DNA of 64,000 bases, taken from positions 43,041-107,040 of IMG/VR virus record IMGVR_UViG_3300042892_005063. One strand, 5' to 3'. Positions 15,612 to 25,124 of this stretch are shown here, piece by piece. The stretch is from a virus. Below the pieces are notes generated by a model. The model had not been told where the DNA came from. It made no database searches and saw nothing but the letters and a program-made list of their open reading frames with translations. The stretch's first letter is position 1, and every line of letters begins with the position of its first letter. A program made the position numbers and the translations under genes.

Positions 15612-17582
15612 ATGAGTTATTTTGACGTCCCGGCCAAAGTTCTTGAATGCTTCGTTGAAACCCAGACGGGTGAAGAGTTCTGGCCGTTCGATGATGGCAC
15701 CAACGACCCGTTCTGGCGATTTGGTCGCTCACCGAGAGACTTCCGGTGGAAGCTCACCATGCGAGTCACCGAACAGCGTCATAGCAGCCACAAAACCCGC
15801 GACCCCTATGTCTACAACGGCATGGATATCAAGGTCGGCGACTACGTCGCGAGTGCAACAGACGGCGTGGCCGTTCGAGTTGTCCGCATCGACCGCAAGA
15901 CCGAAGACAGCGTAGTGTGCGTCGTAGAAGACGTTTTCCGCTACAACACCTTTCGGGACACCGCAGGGCTGGGTAACGGTATCTTCTCGTCCCCGACATC
16001 GGCCGTTGTATTCGAGGCCAACGATGCGGGCGTGCCCGTTGTTGACCCTCTCCCGGCATCCGGCGTCGGGCCCACGTTCTATGCCAACCTGATGTCGCGT
16101 TTCCAGAACCTGGAGAAAAACTCACACTTCCTGCTCTGGAAACCAAACCACGGCTTCGAGGTCGGCCAACTTGTGTCGGCGGACGCGGACAACAACTCCT
16201 TCGCCTTGACCGACGACGGCAACCCGTTCCTGGTCGGTCGAGTGTCGTTCGTCTATGGCGACAACCACTTCACCATCAACCCCATCCAGAAAATCATCGA
16301 TAATCTCGACAGCCTCGTCGGCGCGGTCGGCGATGTCCTCTACGCGGACCCCACAGTTCCGGGCGGCGTGACCATCAACGAGGGCACGAACGCGGTCATG
16401 ATCAAGCTCAGGGAACTCTCTGAGACTGAAATTATAGGAACGGTCATCGACGCCAGTACCGATGACGGCAACGCCATGCTGGTCAACGGCGTTGAGGTCC
16501 ATATACCAGATGGCTCCATGGAGGCATTCTGTGAAGCTATCAACGATTCGACTGATGATCACGGCGTGACTGCTCGCGTGGCGCCGATCTCGACAGTCTC
16601 CAAGACGGTCATTGATCTCATCAATACCTTTTACGACGAACCCCTGCTGGCCATCGACCGTTCTGGGCCCGGTCGCCCTTCGGCCACCATCAACGGCGTC
16701 GTGGTCGAGTTCGACACAACCCGTATCGGGGAACTCAAGTATGATGAAACGCTCGCCACCGCCGAGGACATGGCAGAAGACATCAATGCAGCCAACATCC
16801 CAAACCTGAAGGCTTCGTTTGTCGGCGTCTCTCTGGTTCTCACCCATGAACTCGGTTCGCCGATCAACATCACGAACGTTTCGCCGGATGCTCGCTCGCA
16901 CAATTTCGCGGGCTCGAACTCTGGCTCCGGCCTTCGCATGGCGGAGTTCCCCGTTGAGGGAGAATACGTCCGTCTTGCCGCCATAGACGCTCGGGCAATC
17001 AACCTCGCAAACCTGATCGGAGACCCGGTCGATGATTTCGGTCTCTACAGTGTCGAGAACGGCGTCAAGGCCGCCGCCCTTTACGTCGAGCAAGGCATTC
17101 GTCAGGCCAGCAACCTCATGGTCCCCGACATCGCGTCCAGGAATGCCCTCGTGGCCATCCCTGGCGATCAGTCTTACGTGATCAACAAAGGCGATGGTGA
17201 GTGGGGCCAGTATATCTACGATGGTTCCCAGTGGCGCATGACGACCTCACAGGAAACCTCCAAGGTTGATTCGGACACCTACTCGGCCGAGGTCATGAAC
17301 TCCACGGCCACGGTCGCTCTGGGTGAAGTCGGTGCCGGTTGCAAAGTCACCACGGTGATGATCGAGGTCACCCACGCATTCGCGTCTTCGGCCACGATCT
17401 CGGTTGGAGACGCGGCCAATAACAGCCGACTAGCCGCCAATGATCACATCGACCTCTCCACGGTCGGGACCTATGCGGTTACGCCTAGCTACATCTACTC
17501 TGTTGACACCACGATCAACGTTTACATCACCGCCGCACTGTCCAACACTGGCCGCGCCATCGTGAGTATTACCTATCAATAA
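15612..17582 (+). CDS. Large fibre/adhesin protein
   Basis: 656 residues. N-terminus FDVPAKVLECFVETQTGEEF-WPFDDGTNDPF resembles large structural proteins of T4-like phages. The middle contains repeated beta units (NGVEVHIPDGS; NGVVVEFDT). The last ~85 residues form a module (KVTTVMIEVTHAFASSATIS ... GRAIVSITY) that recurs at the end of the 17645 protein, so the two fibres share a C-terminal cap. Confidence 0.82.
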   Translation: MSYFDVPAKVLECFVETQTGEEFWPFDDGTNDPFWRFGRSPRDFRWKLTMRVTEQRHSSHKTRDPYVYNGMDIKVGDYVASATDGVAVRVVRIDRKTEDSVVCVVEDVFRYNTFRDTAGLGNGIFSSPTSAVVFEANDAGVPVVDPLPASGVGPTFYANLMSRFQNLEKNSHFLLWKPNHGFEVGQLVSADADNNSFALTDDGNPFLVGRVSFVYGDNHFTINPIQKIIDNLDSLVGAVGDVLYADPTVPGGVTINEGTNAVMIKLRELSETEIIGTVIDASTDDGNAMLVNGVEVHIPDGSMEAFCEAINDSTDDHGVTARVAPISTVSKTVIDLINTFYDEPLLAIDRSGPGRPSATINGVVVEFDTTRIGELKYDETLATAEDMAEDINAANIPNLKASFVGVSLVLTHELGSPINITNVSPDARSHNFAGSNSGSGLRMAEFPVEGEYVRLAAIDARAINLANLIGDPVDDFGLYSVENGVKAAALYVEQGIRQASNLMVPDIASRNALVAIPGDQSYVINKGDGEWGQYIYDGSQWRMTTSQETSKVDSDTYSAEVMNSTATVALGEVGAGCKVTTVMIEVTHAFASSATISVGDAANNSRLAANDHIDLSTVGTYAVTPSYIYSVDTTINVYITAALSNTGRAIVSITYQ

Positions 17583-17609
17583 AACAGCGTCTAACATTCC
17601 TCTCATTTG

Positions 17610-17617
17610 CGTAAATA
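17610..17617 (+). promoter_or_regulatory. Late-promoter octamer
   Basis: CGTAAATA, 28 bases before the 17645 fibre gene. Confidence 0.6.
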
Positions 17618-17644
17618 GAGAGATACTATTACTGAGGGAGCGGC

Positions 17645-19816
17645 ATGTCTTCTACTAAGAATTTCGGTGTGGATGGCATTGGTTCGAATGTCCAGTTCGG
17701 CAAGGGCGGCTCTCGAATCGCCAATGACAGCGGAAGCCTGAAAGTCCTGAACCCATCCGGCGCCGCATTGGCGACACTCCGAGTCGCGTCTCCGGTTGCC
17801 GATGAAGACGCGATCACGTTTCTGCTCCACAAAAACGATCTCGGGACGATCAAGACCAACGTTGGCCTCGACGGCAACGGGCATTATGTCGCGAACACGT
17901 TCTCATCCTATATTGCGTCCGCCACTTCGTTCAAGACCGCAGATGACGCTCTGGACGGCGCGCTTGCCGCGCTTCAGATCGAAGTCAACTCTATAGAGAC
18001 CGGGACGGGCCTCAACGCGAACGGGACCCTGACCGTTCCTGGCTCCACCTATCTCGCCAACTCGACATCACTCCTTAACGCGATCACTAAACTGGACACC
18101 GCTCTGAACACCGTTCAGGGCGAGTTGAACGTCACCCAAACCGGCGTCGGACTATCTACGAGCGGCACCTACGTGGTGCCGACTGGAACCAACTATCTTT
18201 CGGGCTCGACCACCCTGGCCTCGGCGACCATTCTTCTGGATACGGCCATCTTCGCCGTTCAGGGCGAACTCAACGTAGTCGAAACTGCGGTTGGTCTCGG
18301 CGGCGATGGCACCCTTCCTGCCTGGACGACCCCGAACTACATCAGCGGTTCGACCTCTCTCATCCAGGCCATTTCGTCACTCGACGATCAACTCAAGTCC
18401 ACCAACGACACCCTGACCTCAATGGGTTCCGCGCTCTCGTATCGCGGAACCGTGGCGGGCGGCGCCGCAGAAATTTCCGCGTTCGATCTCGATACCCTGT
18501 CCGAGACTACCGGCTCGTATTACAAGGTCTCGCAATCTGGTCATTTCTCTTATGACGGAGGAGACACGTTCTTCGCCAACGTCAATGACGGTATCGTCAA
18601 GAACATGGACGGTGGTTGGGATATCATCGACAACACCAACGCGGCTGTCTTTGGTTCGTCAAACCGCATCGCCGTCACGGGCTCGCTAGATGATGGCTTC
18701 ACGGTCGATATATCGTCCTCCTACGTGGGCCAGTCATCAATCACCACGCTGGGCACCATCACGAACGGCGTCTGGAACGGAACCGCTATCTCGGCCGTGC
18801 GCGGCGGCACCGGCCAGACCGTCTACGCGGTTGGCGATATTCTGGTTGCGACGTCCACGACTGCTCTGGAGAAACTCCCCCGTGGTTCTGCCAAGCAACA
18901 GCTTCGCATCAATAGCGCAGGTGAAACTCTCGAATACGCCGATCTCATTGCTGCGGACGTTGCGTTCTCGGATGGCTCGTACACAGCCACGAACGCATCG
19001 ACGGCCCTGATTGAAGTCCGCACCAAGGTCAACGCGGTACAGACCGGCGCCGGTCTGACCAGCGCGGGAGACTTCGTAGCGAACACGTCCACTACCTACA
19101 TTGCTGCCGCGACCTCGCTCAAACAGTCCGACAATCTTCTCGATGTAGCCATTTCCACTCTTGCGACCACGGTTGGGAACATGACGGAGGCGGAAATCTT
19201 TTCTCCGAACACGTTCTACTCTGTCAAAACGACCAACACCCAGACGGAGTTCTACGGCAATGTCAACGCGGCCAAGGTTCTGGTCGGCAAGGTGGTCTCG
19301 GGGAACAACACCAACACGCGTTTCTCCATCGACATGGCGACCGCTGGCCGCGCCAAGCTGGCTGTCGAGAGCGGCACCCTCTCCAACGCAGACCTCGCCC
19401 TGGTCCCGCTCGGAACCGGTTCCATTGATGCCAGCGGCGCCCGGATGACCAATCTCGCCAACGCGACCCAGAACGCGGACGCCGTGAGCTTCGGTTTCGC
19501 AAAATCGACCATGACCTCATATAAGACCGTGGCTTTCACGGAAGCCAACGCACCCGTCTCGCTCGGGACCCTGAACGGCCTCGTCAAGCGCGTCATCGTG
19601 CAGATCAACGATGCGTTCGCCGCCCCCTCCGGGGTGACGGTGGGAACGTCCGGGAACACCTCCCTTCTTGTCACTGGCGCCGACATCGACCACTCCGAAG
19701 AAGGTATCTACATCGTAGACGTCATCGCCTCGGTGAACGCAGTGGTCTCCGTTTACATCTCCGGGTCCGGTGCGGGCACCGGCACGGTGATCGTCGAATA
19801 TCTCGCGAGTCAATAA
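17645..19816 (+). CDS. Repeat-containing tail fibre
   Basis: 723 residues. At least five copies of a ~50-residue repeat (pattern TGxGLxxxGxYV...TYIxxATSL...Dx-LD-A) lie in residues ~75-260 and again ~455-515, separated by a non-repeat section. Similar repeats are known in T4-like marine phage fibres. The C-terminal ~85 residues (VKRVIVQINDAFAAPSGVTV ... GTVIVEYLA) match the cap of the 15612 protein. Likely a long fibre shaft with receptor-facing end. Confidence 0.85.
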   Translation: MSSTKNFGVDGIGSNVQFGKGGSRIANDSGSLKVLNPSGAALATLRVASPVADEDAITFLLHKNDLGTIKTNVGLDGNGHYVANTFSSYIASATSFKTADDALDGALAALQIEVNSIETGTGLNANGTLTVPGSTYLANSTSLLNAITKLDTALNTVQGELNVTQTGVGLSTSGTYVVPTGTNYLSGSTTLASATILLDTAIFAVQGELNVVETAVGLGGDGTLPAWTTPNYISGSTSLIQAISSLDDQLKSTNDTLTSMGSALSYRGTVAGGAAEISAFDLDTLSETTGSYYKVSQSGHFSYDGGDTFFANVNDGIVKNMDGGWDIIDNTNAAVFGSSNRIAVTGSLDDGFTVDISSSYVGQSSITTLGTITNGVWNGTAISAVRGGTGQTVYAVGDILVATSTTALEKLPRGSAKQQLRINSAGETLEYADLIAADVAFSDGSYTATNASTALIEVRTKVNAVQTGAGLTSAGDFVANTSTTYIAAATSLKQSDNLLDVAISTLATTVGNMTEAEIFSPNTFYSVKTTNTQTEFYGNVNAAKVLVGKVVSGNNTNTRFSIDMATAGRAKLAVESGTLSNADLALVPLGTGSIDASGARMTNLANATQNADAVSFGFAKSTMTSYKTVAFTEANAPVSLGTLNGLVKRVIVQINDAFAAPSGVTVGTSGNTSLLVTGADIDHSEEGIYIVDVIASVNAVVSVYISGSGAGTGTVIVEYLASQ

Positions 19817-19821
19817 CGGGG

Positions 19822-19857
19822 CTCCCTGACATAAATACGTCTGACGTATTCAGGGAG
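19822..19857 (+). promoter_or_regulatory. Late promoter inside an inverted repeat that covers the next ribosome site
   Basis: CTCCCTG (19822-19828) pairs with CAGGGAG (19851-19857), and AATACGTC pairs with GACGTATT inside it. The late octamer CATAAATA (19830-19837) lies in the left half; the right arm contains the GGGAG ribosome-binding site of the 19862 gene. Read-through RNA could hide the site, whereas RNA started at the late promoter would lack the left arm. Confidence 0.65.
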
Positions 19858-19861
19858 AACC

Positions 19862-20410
19862 ATGAAAGTATTTGATACTCGAAACTCGGGCGGGTCTTTG
19901 GTCGTTCTTGGCCAGTCGCTCGTGCTCCCGAAGGAAACCCTTGACGGGACCGCGACTATTCACGGTGCCCTGCGCTATAATTCATCTCTTAACCGGGTCG
20001 AGTTCCGATCATCCGGCAACGCGTGGAACCCTCTCGCCAGCGATGCTTCCACCTGGGAAAACTGGACACCGACGATCACCACGACTGTCGCTGCTGGCTC
20101 GGGTTTCGCCTACACGGTCGTGTCGGCCCGCTACACCGTCCTGAACAAGCTCGTTGTCGCCACGTTCACGGCCACCATCACCAACCTGGGCACGGGACCA
20201 TCTGCTTCTGGGTTGGTGAATGCGACGATGCCCTTCGTGGCAGCGTACCCCGCATGCGGGCAAGGCTCCGAACCCGGCATCACCGGCCACTTCCTTCAGG
20301 CCAACATGTCGTCTGCATCTAACCTCTTGACGATCAAGAAATACGACGGCTCGTCGCCAGTCGTCCTCAACGCCCAGATTCGGGCCACCATTACCTACGA
20401 GGCCCAGTAA
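19862..20410 (+). CDS. Small fibre-tip or fibre-associated protein
   Basis: 182 residues. N-terminus carries the fibre-neck phrase GALRYNSSLNRVEFRSSGNAW, common at the base of phage tip proteins; the rest is a Thr/Ala-rich beta domain ending IRATITYEAQ. Follows the long fibre, so probably its tip, chaperone-like cap or a short fibre. Confidence 0.75.
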   Translation: MKVFDTRNSGGSLVVLGQSLVLPKETLDGTATIHGALRYNSSLNRVEFRSSGNAWNPLASDASTWENWTPTITTTVAAGSGFAYTVVSARYTVLNKLVVATFTATITNLGTGPSASGLVNATMPFVAAYPACGQGSEPGITGHFLQANMSSASNLLTIKKYDGSSPVVLNAQIRATITYEAQ

Positions 20411-20412
20411 GC

Positions 20413-20955
20413 ATGTCCAGAGCAGCCCCAGCCCGAAAGCCCGCGACCCGCAAGGCGCCGCCGAAGGTTGTTCCGGCTCTTCCCAAGACCCCTTTCTGGT
20501 ATTCCTGGCGCCACCTTGCCGCCTACATCTACCTCTTCATCTGCTTCTTCGATTTTGTCGCCATGCCGGTCTATTACGAGTTCGCCCACAAGCCTCTCTC
20601 GAAGACCGAACTCGTGCGACTGGTCACCGGTCTCGACCCCACCAATCAGGTTCAGGCCATGCAGATTATCTCGACCGAGCAGCGTTGGGAGCCCCTGACC
20701 CTCGGCGAGAGCGGCCTATTCCACCTCGCCTTCGGCGCCATCCTGGGTGTCGCCGCGTGGACCCGTGGTAGCCAGCGTGGCTCCAGCAGCCGCCCCGGCT
20801 ATTTCGACAGCTACGCTGGCGGCGAGCGGGGCGATGACGATTTCGAGTTCGAAGAAGAAGAAGAACCCGCCCCGACCCGCAGTCGCGTAGATCGTTCCGC
20901 CGAAACAGCCGATGGTCTCGACCCGTTTGCTGACAATAGCGGAGGAAACACATGA
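20413..20955 (+). CDS. Holin-like membrane protein
   Basis: 180 residues. A basic N-terminus is followed by two clear membrane segments (LAAYIYLFICFFDFVAMPVY near 35-54; LFHLAFGAILGVAAW near 101-115) and an acidic C-terminal tail. The motif W-x-PLTLGESGLFHL before the second span resembles the three-span holin/gene-transfer-agent holin family, where it faces the periplasm. Probably the lysis-timing protein, though it is 13 kb from the spanin candidates. Confidence 0.68.
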   Translation: MSRAAPARKPATRKAPPKVVPALPKTPFWYSWRHLAAYIYLFICFFDFVAMPVYYEFAHKPLSKTELVRLVTGLDPTNQVQAMQIISTEQRWEPLTLGESGLFHLAFGAILGVAAWTRGSQRGSSSRPGYFDSYAGGERGDDDFEFEEEEEPAPTRSRVDRSAETADGLDPFADNSGGNT

Positions 20956-21596
20956 CCCAACTACCCCTCGACGTGGCCCAATATATCAGCCTCATCAGCG
21001 CAGAGCCGCTCGCCGAAGACGTGTCTCGTCTGTGGTTCCACTGCGTGTGCGAGAACGCCCCGTCCGGCGTCGTGACCACTCTCCAGTGTGATTCCGGGAC
21101 CGAACTCAAATCGGTCTGCATGGTGGCCCGCAAAACCGAAGACGGGACCTCCTACGTGGTTCCGGTCACCCGCGCCCTGGCCGAGCGCGAAGTCGAACGC
21201 GTGGTCAACGCTTTCACCGAAGCCTACGACGGCGACTTCGACATTGAAGCCACCACCGTGCCGCAAGGCCAGTTGACTTCCAAGGACGCGGGCCCCTCGC
21301 TCGACATCGACGAAGAACACTATAAGGAACTTTGCGCCGCGTGGGCAAAGCGGAAACACAACGAGTGGGTGAAGTCCCGCACGGAATCCGGCTGGCGTTT
21401 CGGGCAACGGGTCAGCCTGAAAGACAAGACCCATCCGCTGCTGCGCCCGTGGGATGATCTCCCAGCGACCGCCCGCCAGACCGACATGGACGAACCTCAG
21501 GAACTTCTCGATCTCATCGACGCCCACGGATACGTCGTGGTGACCAAGTCCGACCTCGAAACCCTGATGGGGCTTGTCCGTCGCGCCAAGATGTAG
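20952..21596 (+). CDS. RyR-domain protein
   Basis: 214 residues. The C-terminal ~75 residues (HNEWVKSRTESGWRFGQRV, HPLLRPWDDLPATAR, then HGYVVV) fit the RyR domain pattern known from ryanodine receptors and many phage and bacterial proteins, which is thought to bind ligands or nucleotides. The N-terminal ~120 residues are unrecognised. ATGA overlap with the holin-like gene. Confidence 0.8.
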   Translation: MTQLPLDVAQYISLISAEPLAEDVSRLWFHCVCENAPSGVVTTLQCDSGTELKSVCMVARKTEDGTSYVVPVTRALAEREVERVVNAFTEAYDGDFDIEATTVPQGQLTSKDAGPSLDIDEEHYKELCAAWAKRKHNEWVKSRTESGWRFGQRVSLKDKTHPLLRPWDDLPATARQTDMDEPQELLDLIDAHGYVVVTKSDLETLMGLVRRAKM

Positions 21597-21712
21597 GGTG
21601 CGACATTCCGCCACACATGTTGTGACGTCAGCGGAACTTGCGGAAGAAACGGAGATCGACTAGATAGGCATCACGGTCACCTTGATCGTGTGTCTTTCGA
21701 CGGAGTTCTTTA

Positions 21713-22090
21713 ATGACACGCACTCGCCCATCTTCACCCTTCGACACCAGCGACGCCCGCTGCAAGTTCCCGGTCTTCGGCGCCACCTGCGACGCGGCCC
21801 TGACGAAATCTGGCCGCACCGCGTCCGACATCGCCCGCGAATGCAAGATTTCGCCCGAGATGATGCGCGCCTATCGCCGGGGCTTCGCCTACCCCATGGA
21901 TTCGACCCTGGCCAAGCTGGAAGCCGCCCTCGGCGTCACGCTGTCCGACAAGCCCAGGACCGGCATCATGGTTCGCGACGTCGATCTGGCCACGCTGGAC
22001 GCCATCGCCGCGCTGGCCACGGGTGCCGCGCAGGTTTCCCGCGACGGTGACCAGTACGTCTTCACCGTCCGGGTTCCTGCGGCGGCATAA
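21713..22090 (+). CDS. Helix-turn-helix (XRE-like) DNA-binding protein
   Basis: 125 residues. GRTASDIARECKISPEMMRA followed by an R-R-G-x-A-x-P segment (~35-65) is a Cro/XRE-type helix-turn-helix, and KLEAALGVTL follows as the usual last helix. The C-terminal ~55 residues may be a dimerisation domain. Sits alone between the RyR gene and a terminator, so it is probably a single-gene unit; target unknown. Confidence 0.75.
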   Translation: MTRTRPSSPFDTSDARCKFPVFGATCDAALTKSGRTASDIARECKISPEMMRAYRRGFAYPMDSTLAKLEAALGVTLSDKPRTGIMVRDVDLATLDAIAALATGAAQVSRDGDQYVFTVRVPAAA

Positions 22091-22127
22091 TCCCCTCGGG
22101 GAGTTCGGTGTGGTGCTGAACGGAAGA

Positions 22128-22152
22128 GGCGGGGCGAAAGCTCCGCCTTTTC
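22128..22152 (+). terminator. Rho-independent terminator
   Basis: GGCGGGGC-GAAA-GCTCCGCC stem-loop followed by TTTT, after the HTH gene. Confidence 0.75.
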
Positions 22153-22155
22153 ATT

Positions 22156-22184
22156 TTGGTTTCCCAAAAGAGTGTGCATATACT
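22156..22184 (+). promoter_or_regulatory. Promoter for DNA ligase; predicts a leaderless RNA
   Basis: TTGGTT (22156-22161), 17-nt spacer, TATACT (22179-22184). The ATG begins seven bases after the -10 element, where transcription would start. Confidence 0.65.
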
Positions 22185-22190
22185 GCGTAC

Positions 22191-23555
22191 ATGGACGCAT
22201 CAGACATCATCGAACGCCTTGCGGCAGAACCAAGCCGCACCGGCAAAGAACAAATTCTCTATGACGCGTTCCAGAACGGTCACCGAGACTTCTTCATCGG
22301 CGCACAACTCGCCTACGACGCTCTCGTGAGCTTCGGGGTCAAGAAAGTCGCCAGCATCGAAGAGCCCGACGATGGCGACCCCGGCACCTATACGTTCAAG
22401 GACTTCCTCGAACTCGCCGATGATCTGGCCAACCGCCGTCTGACCGGCCACGCCGCGCGCGACGCCATCAACGACGCCGCCAGCCGCTGCAACATCCGCA
22501 CATGGCAGACTTTCTACCGCCGCGTTCTCCTGACGGATTTCAAATGCGGGTGCGAGACTTCCACGATCAACAAGATTCTGAAGAAGCTCAGCCAATCGAA
22601 CCCCGAGGCTGAGAAATACATGGTCCCGGTCTTCGGCTGCCAGTTGGCCAAGGACGGCGCCGACCCCGCGCACGAGAAGAAGATCAAGGGCGTGCGGATG
22701 CTGGACGTCAAGCTCGACGGCGTCCGCCTCATCACCGTTCTGGACAAAGAAGCCGGAATGGTCACCCAGTTCAGCCGCAACGGCCACGTCGTCGAGACTT
22801 TCGCTGAGGTCCGCGAGGCCCTGATGGGCCTGCTCGACGAACTGCCGGGCAGCGTCGTCCTCGACGGCGAGATCACCGCAGCATCCTTCCAGACGCTGAT
22901 GACCCGCCTCCAGCGCAAGGTCGGCAAGAACACCGTCGAAGCCAAGCTGGCCCTGTTCGACATCATCCCGCTCGAAGATTTCCGCAACGGTTTCTGCGCG
23001 ACCTCGCAGCGGGAACGCCACGCTCACCTGATCTCGCTGGTGACCTCCGGCCTCCTGAAGGCCAAGACCGGCACTCTCTGCTACGTCGTGCCCAAGATCG
23101 AACTCGATCTCGACACGCCCGAGGGCCAGGAGGCTTTCGCCGAGTTCAATCGGCAAGCCATCGAAGCCGACTACGAAGGCATCATGATCAAGGACCCCGA
23201 GGCCGCCTACGAGATCAAACGCTCTATTGCGTGGCTGAAGATGAAGCCCTTCATCGAAGTCAGCCTGACCGTGACGGAACTCCAACAGGGTGAAGCGGGC
23301 TCGAAATACGCCGACGTTCTCGGTGCCCTGATCTGTGAAGGCCGCGAAGACGGTAAGGACATTCGGGTCAGCGTCGGCTCCGGCATCACGGATGCGGAAC
23401 GGAAGCTGTGGTGGAACAACCCCGGCCTCGTGAAGGGTTTCATCGCTGAGGTTCGCGCCGATTGCTTCAGCAAGGCACAGGACGGAGAAATCTGGTCGTT
23501 GCGTTTCCCCCGCCTGAAGGGCTGGCGCGGCCGGGTCGCTGGTGAGAAGCTCTGA
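22191..23555 (+). CDS. ATP-dependent DNA ligase (T4 gp30-like)
   Basis: 454 residues. Nucleotidyltransferase motifs: I KLDGVR with the adenylated lysine at 174, FSRNG (~194), III DGEI (225-228), IV EGIMIKDP, V WLKMKP; a ~190-residue N-terminal helical domain precedes them and an OB domain follows. Length and layout match T4 gp30. Seals nicks in replication and recombination. I start at ATG 22191 rather than an upstream frame extension that crosses a terminator and promoter. Confidence 0.93.
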   Translation: MDASDIIERLAAEPSRTGKEQILYDAFQNGHRDFFIGAQLAYDALVSFGVKKVASIEEPDDGDPGTYTFKDFLELADDLANRRLTGHAARDAINDAASRCNIRTWQTFYRRVLLTDFKCGCETSTINKILKKLSQSNPEAEKYMVPVFGCQLAKDGADPAHEKKIKGVRMLDVKLDGVRLITVLDKEAGMVTQFSRNGHVVETFAEVREALMGLLDELPGSVVLDGEITAASFQTLMTRLQRKVGKNTVEAKLALFDIIPLEDFRNGFCATSQRERHAHLISLVTSGLLKAKTGTLCYVVPKIELDLDTPEGQEAFAEFNRQAIEADYEGIMIKDPEAAYEIKRSIAWLKMKPFIEVSLTVTELQQGEAGSKYADVLGALICEGREDGKDIRVSVGSGITDAERKLWWNNPGLVKGFIAEVRADCFSKAQDGEIWSLRFPRLKGWRGRVAGEKL

Positions 23556-23970
23556 GGTCAGGTGGGCCCCTCGGGCTACCTTCAAGGAAACCGGCAGCGT
23601 GGACCTGAGCGGCTACTTCAACGATTTCTGGCCTTGTGACCACTGCGCCGCCGCGACCGGTTATGTCGGCCTAGGCGATGCTGACCACTATGCGCGCACG
23701 CCAACGCGCATGATGCATGAGGAAGAGTTCCTCCCGATGATGGCGGCAAGGGGGTGGACTCGATTCGATTTCACCCGAAGGGAATGGCGCCCTACGCCGA
23801 CGACCATGACTTTGCGCCTGAAGCCGTGGACGGTTATCCAACCTGTGCACTATTTCGATATGGCCAAGTTCCCTGATCTCAACGGAGACCATGACCCCAT
23901 CCTGGTCTTCATGTCTGACCCCGAGGAATATTCTCGGCTGTTCTTCACACTAGGAATGCCCAATGGATAA
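23542..23970 (+). CDS. Tail-signature protein
   Basis: 142 residues from GTG 23542, overlapping the ligase gene by 14 bases. Contains CDHC near residue 32, then an ending PILVFMSDPEEYSRLFFTLG that fits the tail signature. Function unknown. Confidence 0.72.
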   Translation: MRSSEVRWAPRATFKETGSVDLSGYFNDFWPCDHCAAATGYVGLGDADHYARTPTRMMHEEEFLPMMAARGWTRFDFTRREWRPTPTTMTLRLKPWTVIQPVHYFDMAKFPDLNGDHDPILVFMSDPEEYSRLFFTLGMPNG

Positions 23971-24280
23971 TCTCACCGATAGCGCAGTCGCGTGGATAGT
24001 AGACCCGTTGGGGGACTATACGCCGGGGCGCGGCAAGGAGATCGTCGATTGGTTGGATGCTTGGGGGAAACCATTTTTCCCCTCTGGTCGCTACTATATG
24101 CTCAAGCAGCACGGTGACATGATCTGGGCTGGCTACAAGTTCCATATCGGTCTCGCGACCGAAGAAGACGCCGACGAGTTCATCACGCGCTGGGGCGGAT
24201 TCAAGTCTCCTGGTTCGGTGGCCAACGGCTCCTTCGTCACTGAGCCCGCGAACGCATGGGACCAATTCGGCCGTGGGTAA
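23963..24280 (+). CDS. Tail-signature protein with extended C-terminus
   Basis: 105 residues. FHIGLATEEDADEFITRWGG near residues 60-79 is the signature, followed here by ~25 further residues. Overlaps neighbours on both sides by eight bases. Confidence 0.72.
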   Translation: MDNLTDSAVAWIVDPLGDYTPGRGKEIVDWLDAWGKPFFPSGRYYMLKQHGDMIWAGYKFHIGLATEEDADEFITRWGGFKSPGSVANGSFVTEPANAWDQFGRG

Positions 24281-24776
24281 AATCTACACCACGGCGGAGG
24301 CTCAATCCCGTGCCCTGTTCCTGTTCCAGAAACCGACCCGACATATGTCGAACTGGACAGGCGACATTGAGCGCGAATTCCCGCACGTGGCCTCGATTCA
24401 CCAGAGCTATTTTGTCGTTTTCCAGGACTACCGGGACGACGATCAGTTCACGCCGATCACGCACCGAGACACCTACCTCTTCGTTGAAGAGAACTGCGCC
24501 CACGACGCCATCATGCGCCACACCGAGGTGGAGTTCTATTTCACGCCGGATTACAAGGTCAGAGAGGCACAGAAGAAATTCGTGTCCAGCTACGAGATGC
24601 GCCAGTCGGTGAAATCAGGCTGGGTGGAGTTTTTCTTCCGCTCCCACTCCGACCTCCTATTGTTCGTCCTTCATTTCGGAGAGGTGTGCTCGATCAGAGA
24701 TGATCTCGTGCATCCGAACCGCAATTTCTCCGACACTGAACGGGCCTCTATTTCGAAGCACTCGGTGCTGTTTTAA
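24273..24776 (+). CDS. Tail-signature protein (internal signature)
   Basis: 167 residues from GTG 24273. Signature WVEFFFRSHSDLLLFVLHFG at ~115-135, followed by a further ~30 residues of unlike sequence. N-terminal half beta-rich with many aromatic residues. Confidence 0.7.
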   Translation: MGKIYTTAEAQSRALFLFQKPTRHMSNWTGDIEREFPHVASIHQSYFVVFQDYRDDDQFTPITHRDTYLFVEENCAHDAIMRHTEVEFYFTPDYKVREAQKKFVSSYEMRQSVKSGWVEFFFRSHSDLLLFVLHFGEVCSIRDDLVHPNRNFSDTERASISKHSVLF

Positions 24777-24859
24777 TTTTGAATCTCGCCTACCAAAAAA
24801 CGTAGGGTGTCTTTGCCGGTCCAGTCGGGCCGGATATTTCAAAGGACACTTTACTCCCT

Positions 24860-25117
24860 ATGGCACTGAACAATCTCTCCCAGGACGACCAGCGCAAGCT
24901 CAACGAGTTCATGGACGCTGGCCTGCGCATCCTGCAAGACCAAGCTGACCTCCGTGAAGGTCTGTCGGAAAAGGCGAAAGACCTCGCCACCCACCTGGAC
25001 ATCAAGCCCGGCCTTCTGATGAAGTCGCTGCGCTCCGCCTTCAAGCAAACCCTGGCTGCCGACAAGGAAGTCATGGAAGGCGTCGAGGACATCCTCGAAA
25101 TCACTGGCCACGCCTAA
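24860..25117 (+). CDS. DsbA-like dsDNA-binding protein (late transcription)
   Basis: 85 residues, all helical: LNEFMDAGLRILQDQADLRE, then EKAKDLATHLDIKPGLLMKS and a final acidic helix. Size and helix pattern fit the T4 DsbA family, a small protein that binds double-stranded DNA near late promoters. The match is by pattern, not strong identity. A terminator follows eight bases downstream, so it is a single-gene unit. Confidence 0.68.
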   Translation: MALNNLSQDDQRKLNEFMDAGLRILQDQADLREGLSEKAKDLATHLDIKPGLLMKSLRSAFKQTLAADKEVMEGVEDILEITGHA

Positions 25118-25124
25118 GGAGCGG

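Noticed and set aside
16122-17093. 323-codon minus-strand frame
   Set aside because: Antisense of a fibre gene, no start context or motif.
22200-23585. 461-codon minus-strand frame
   Set aside because: Antisense of the DNA ligase gene.
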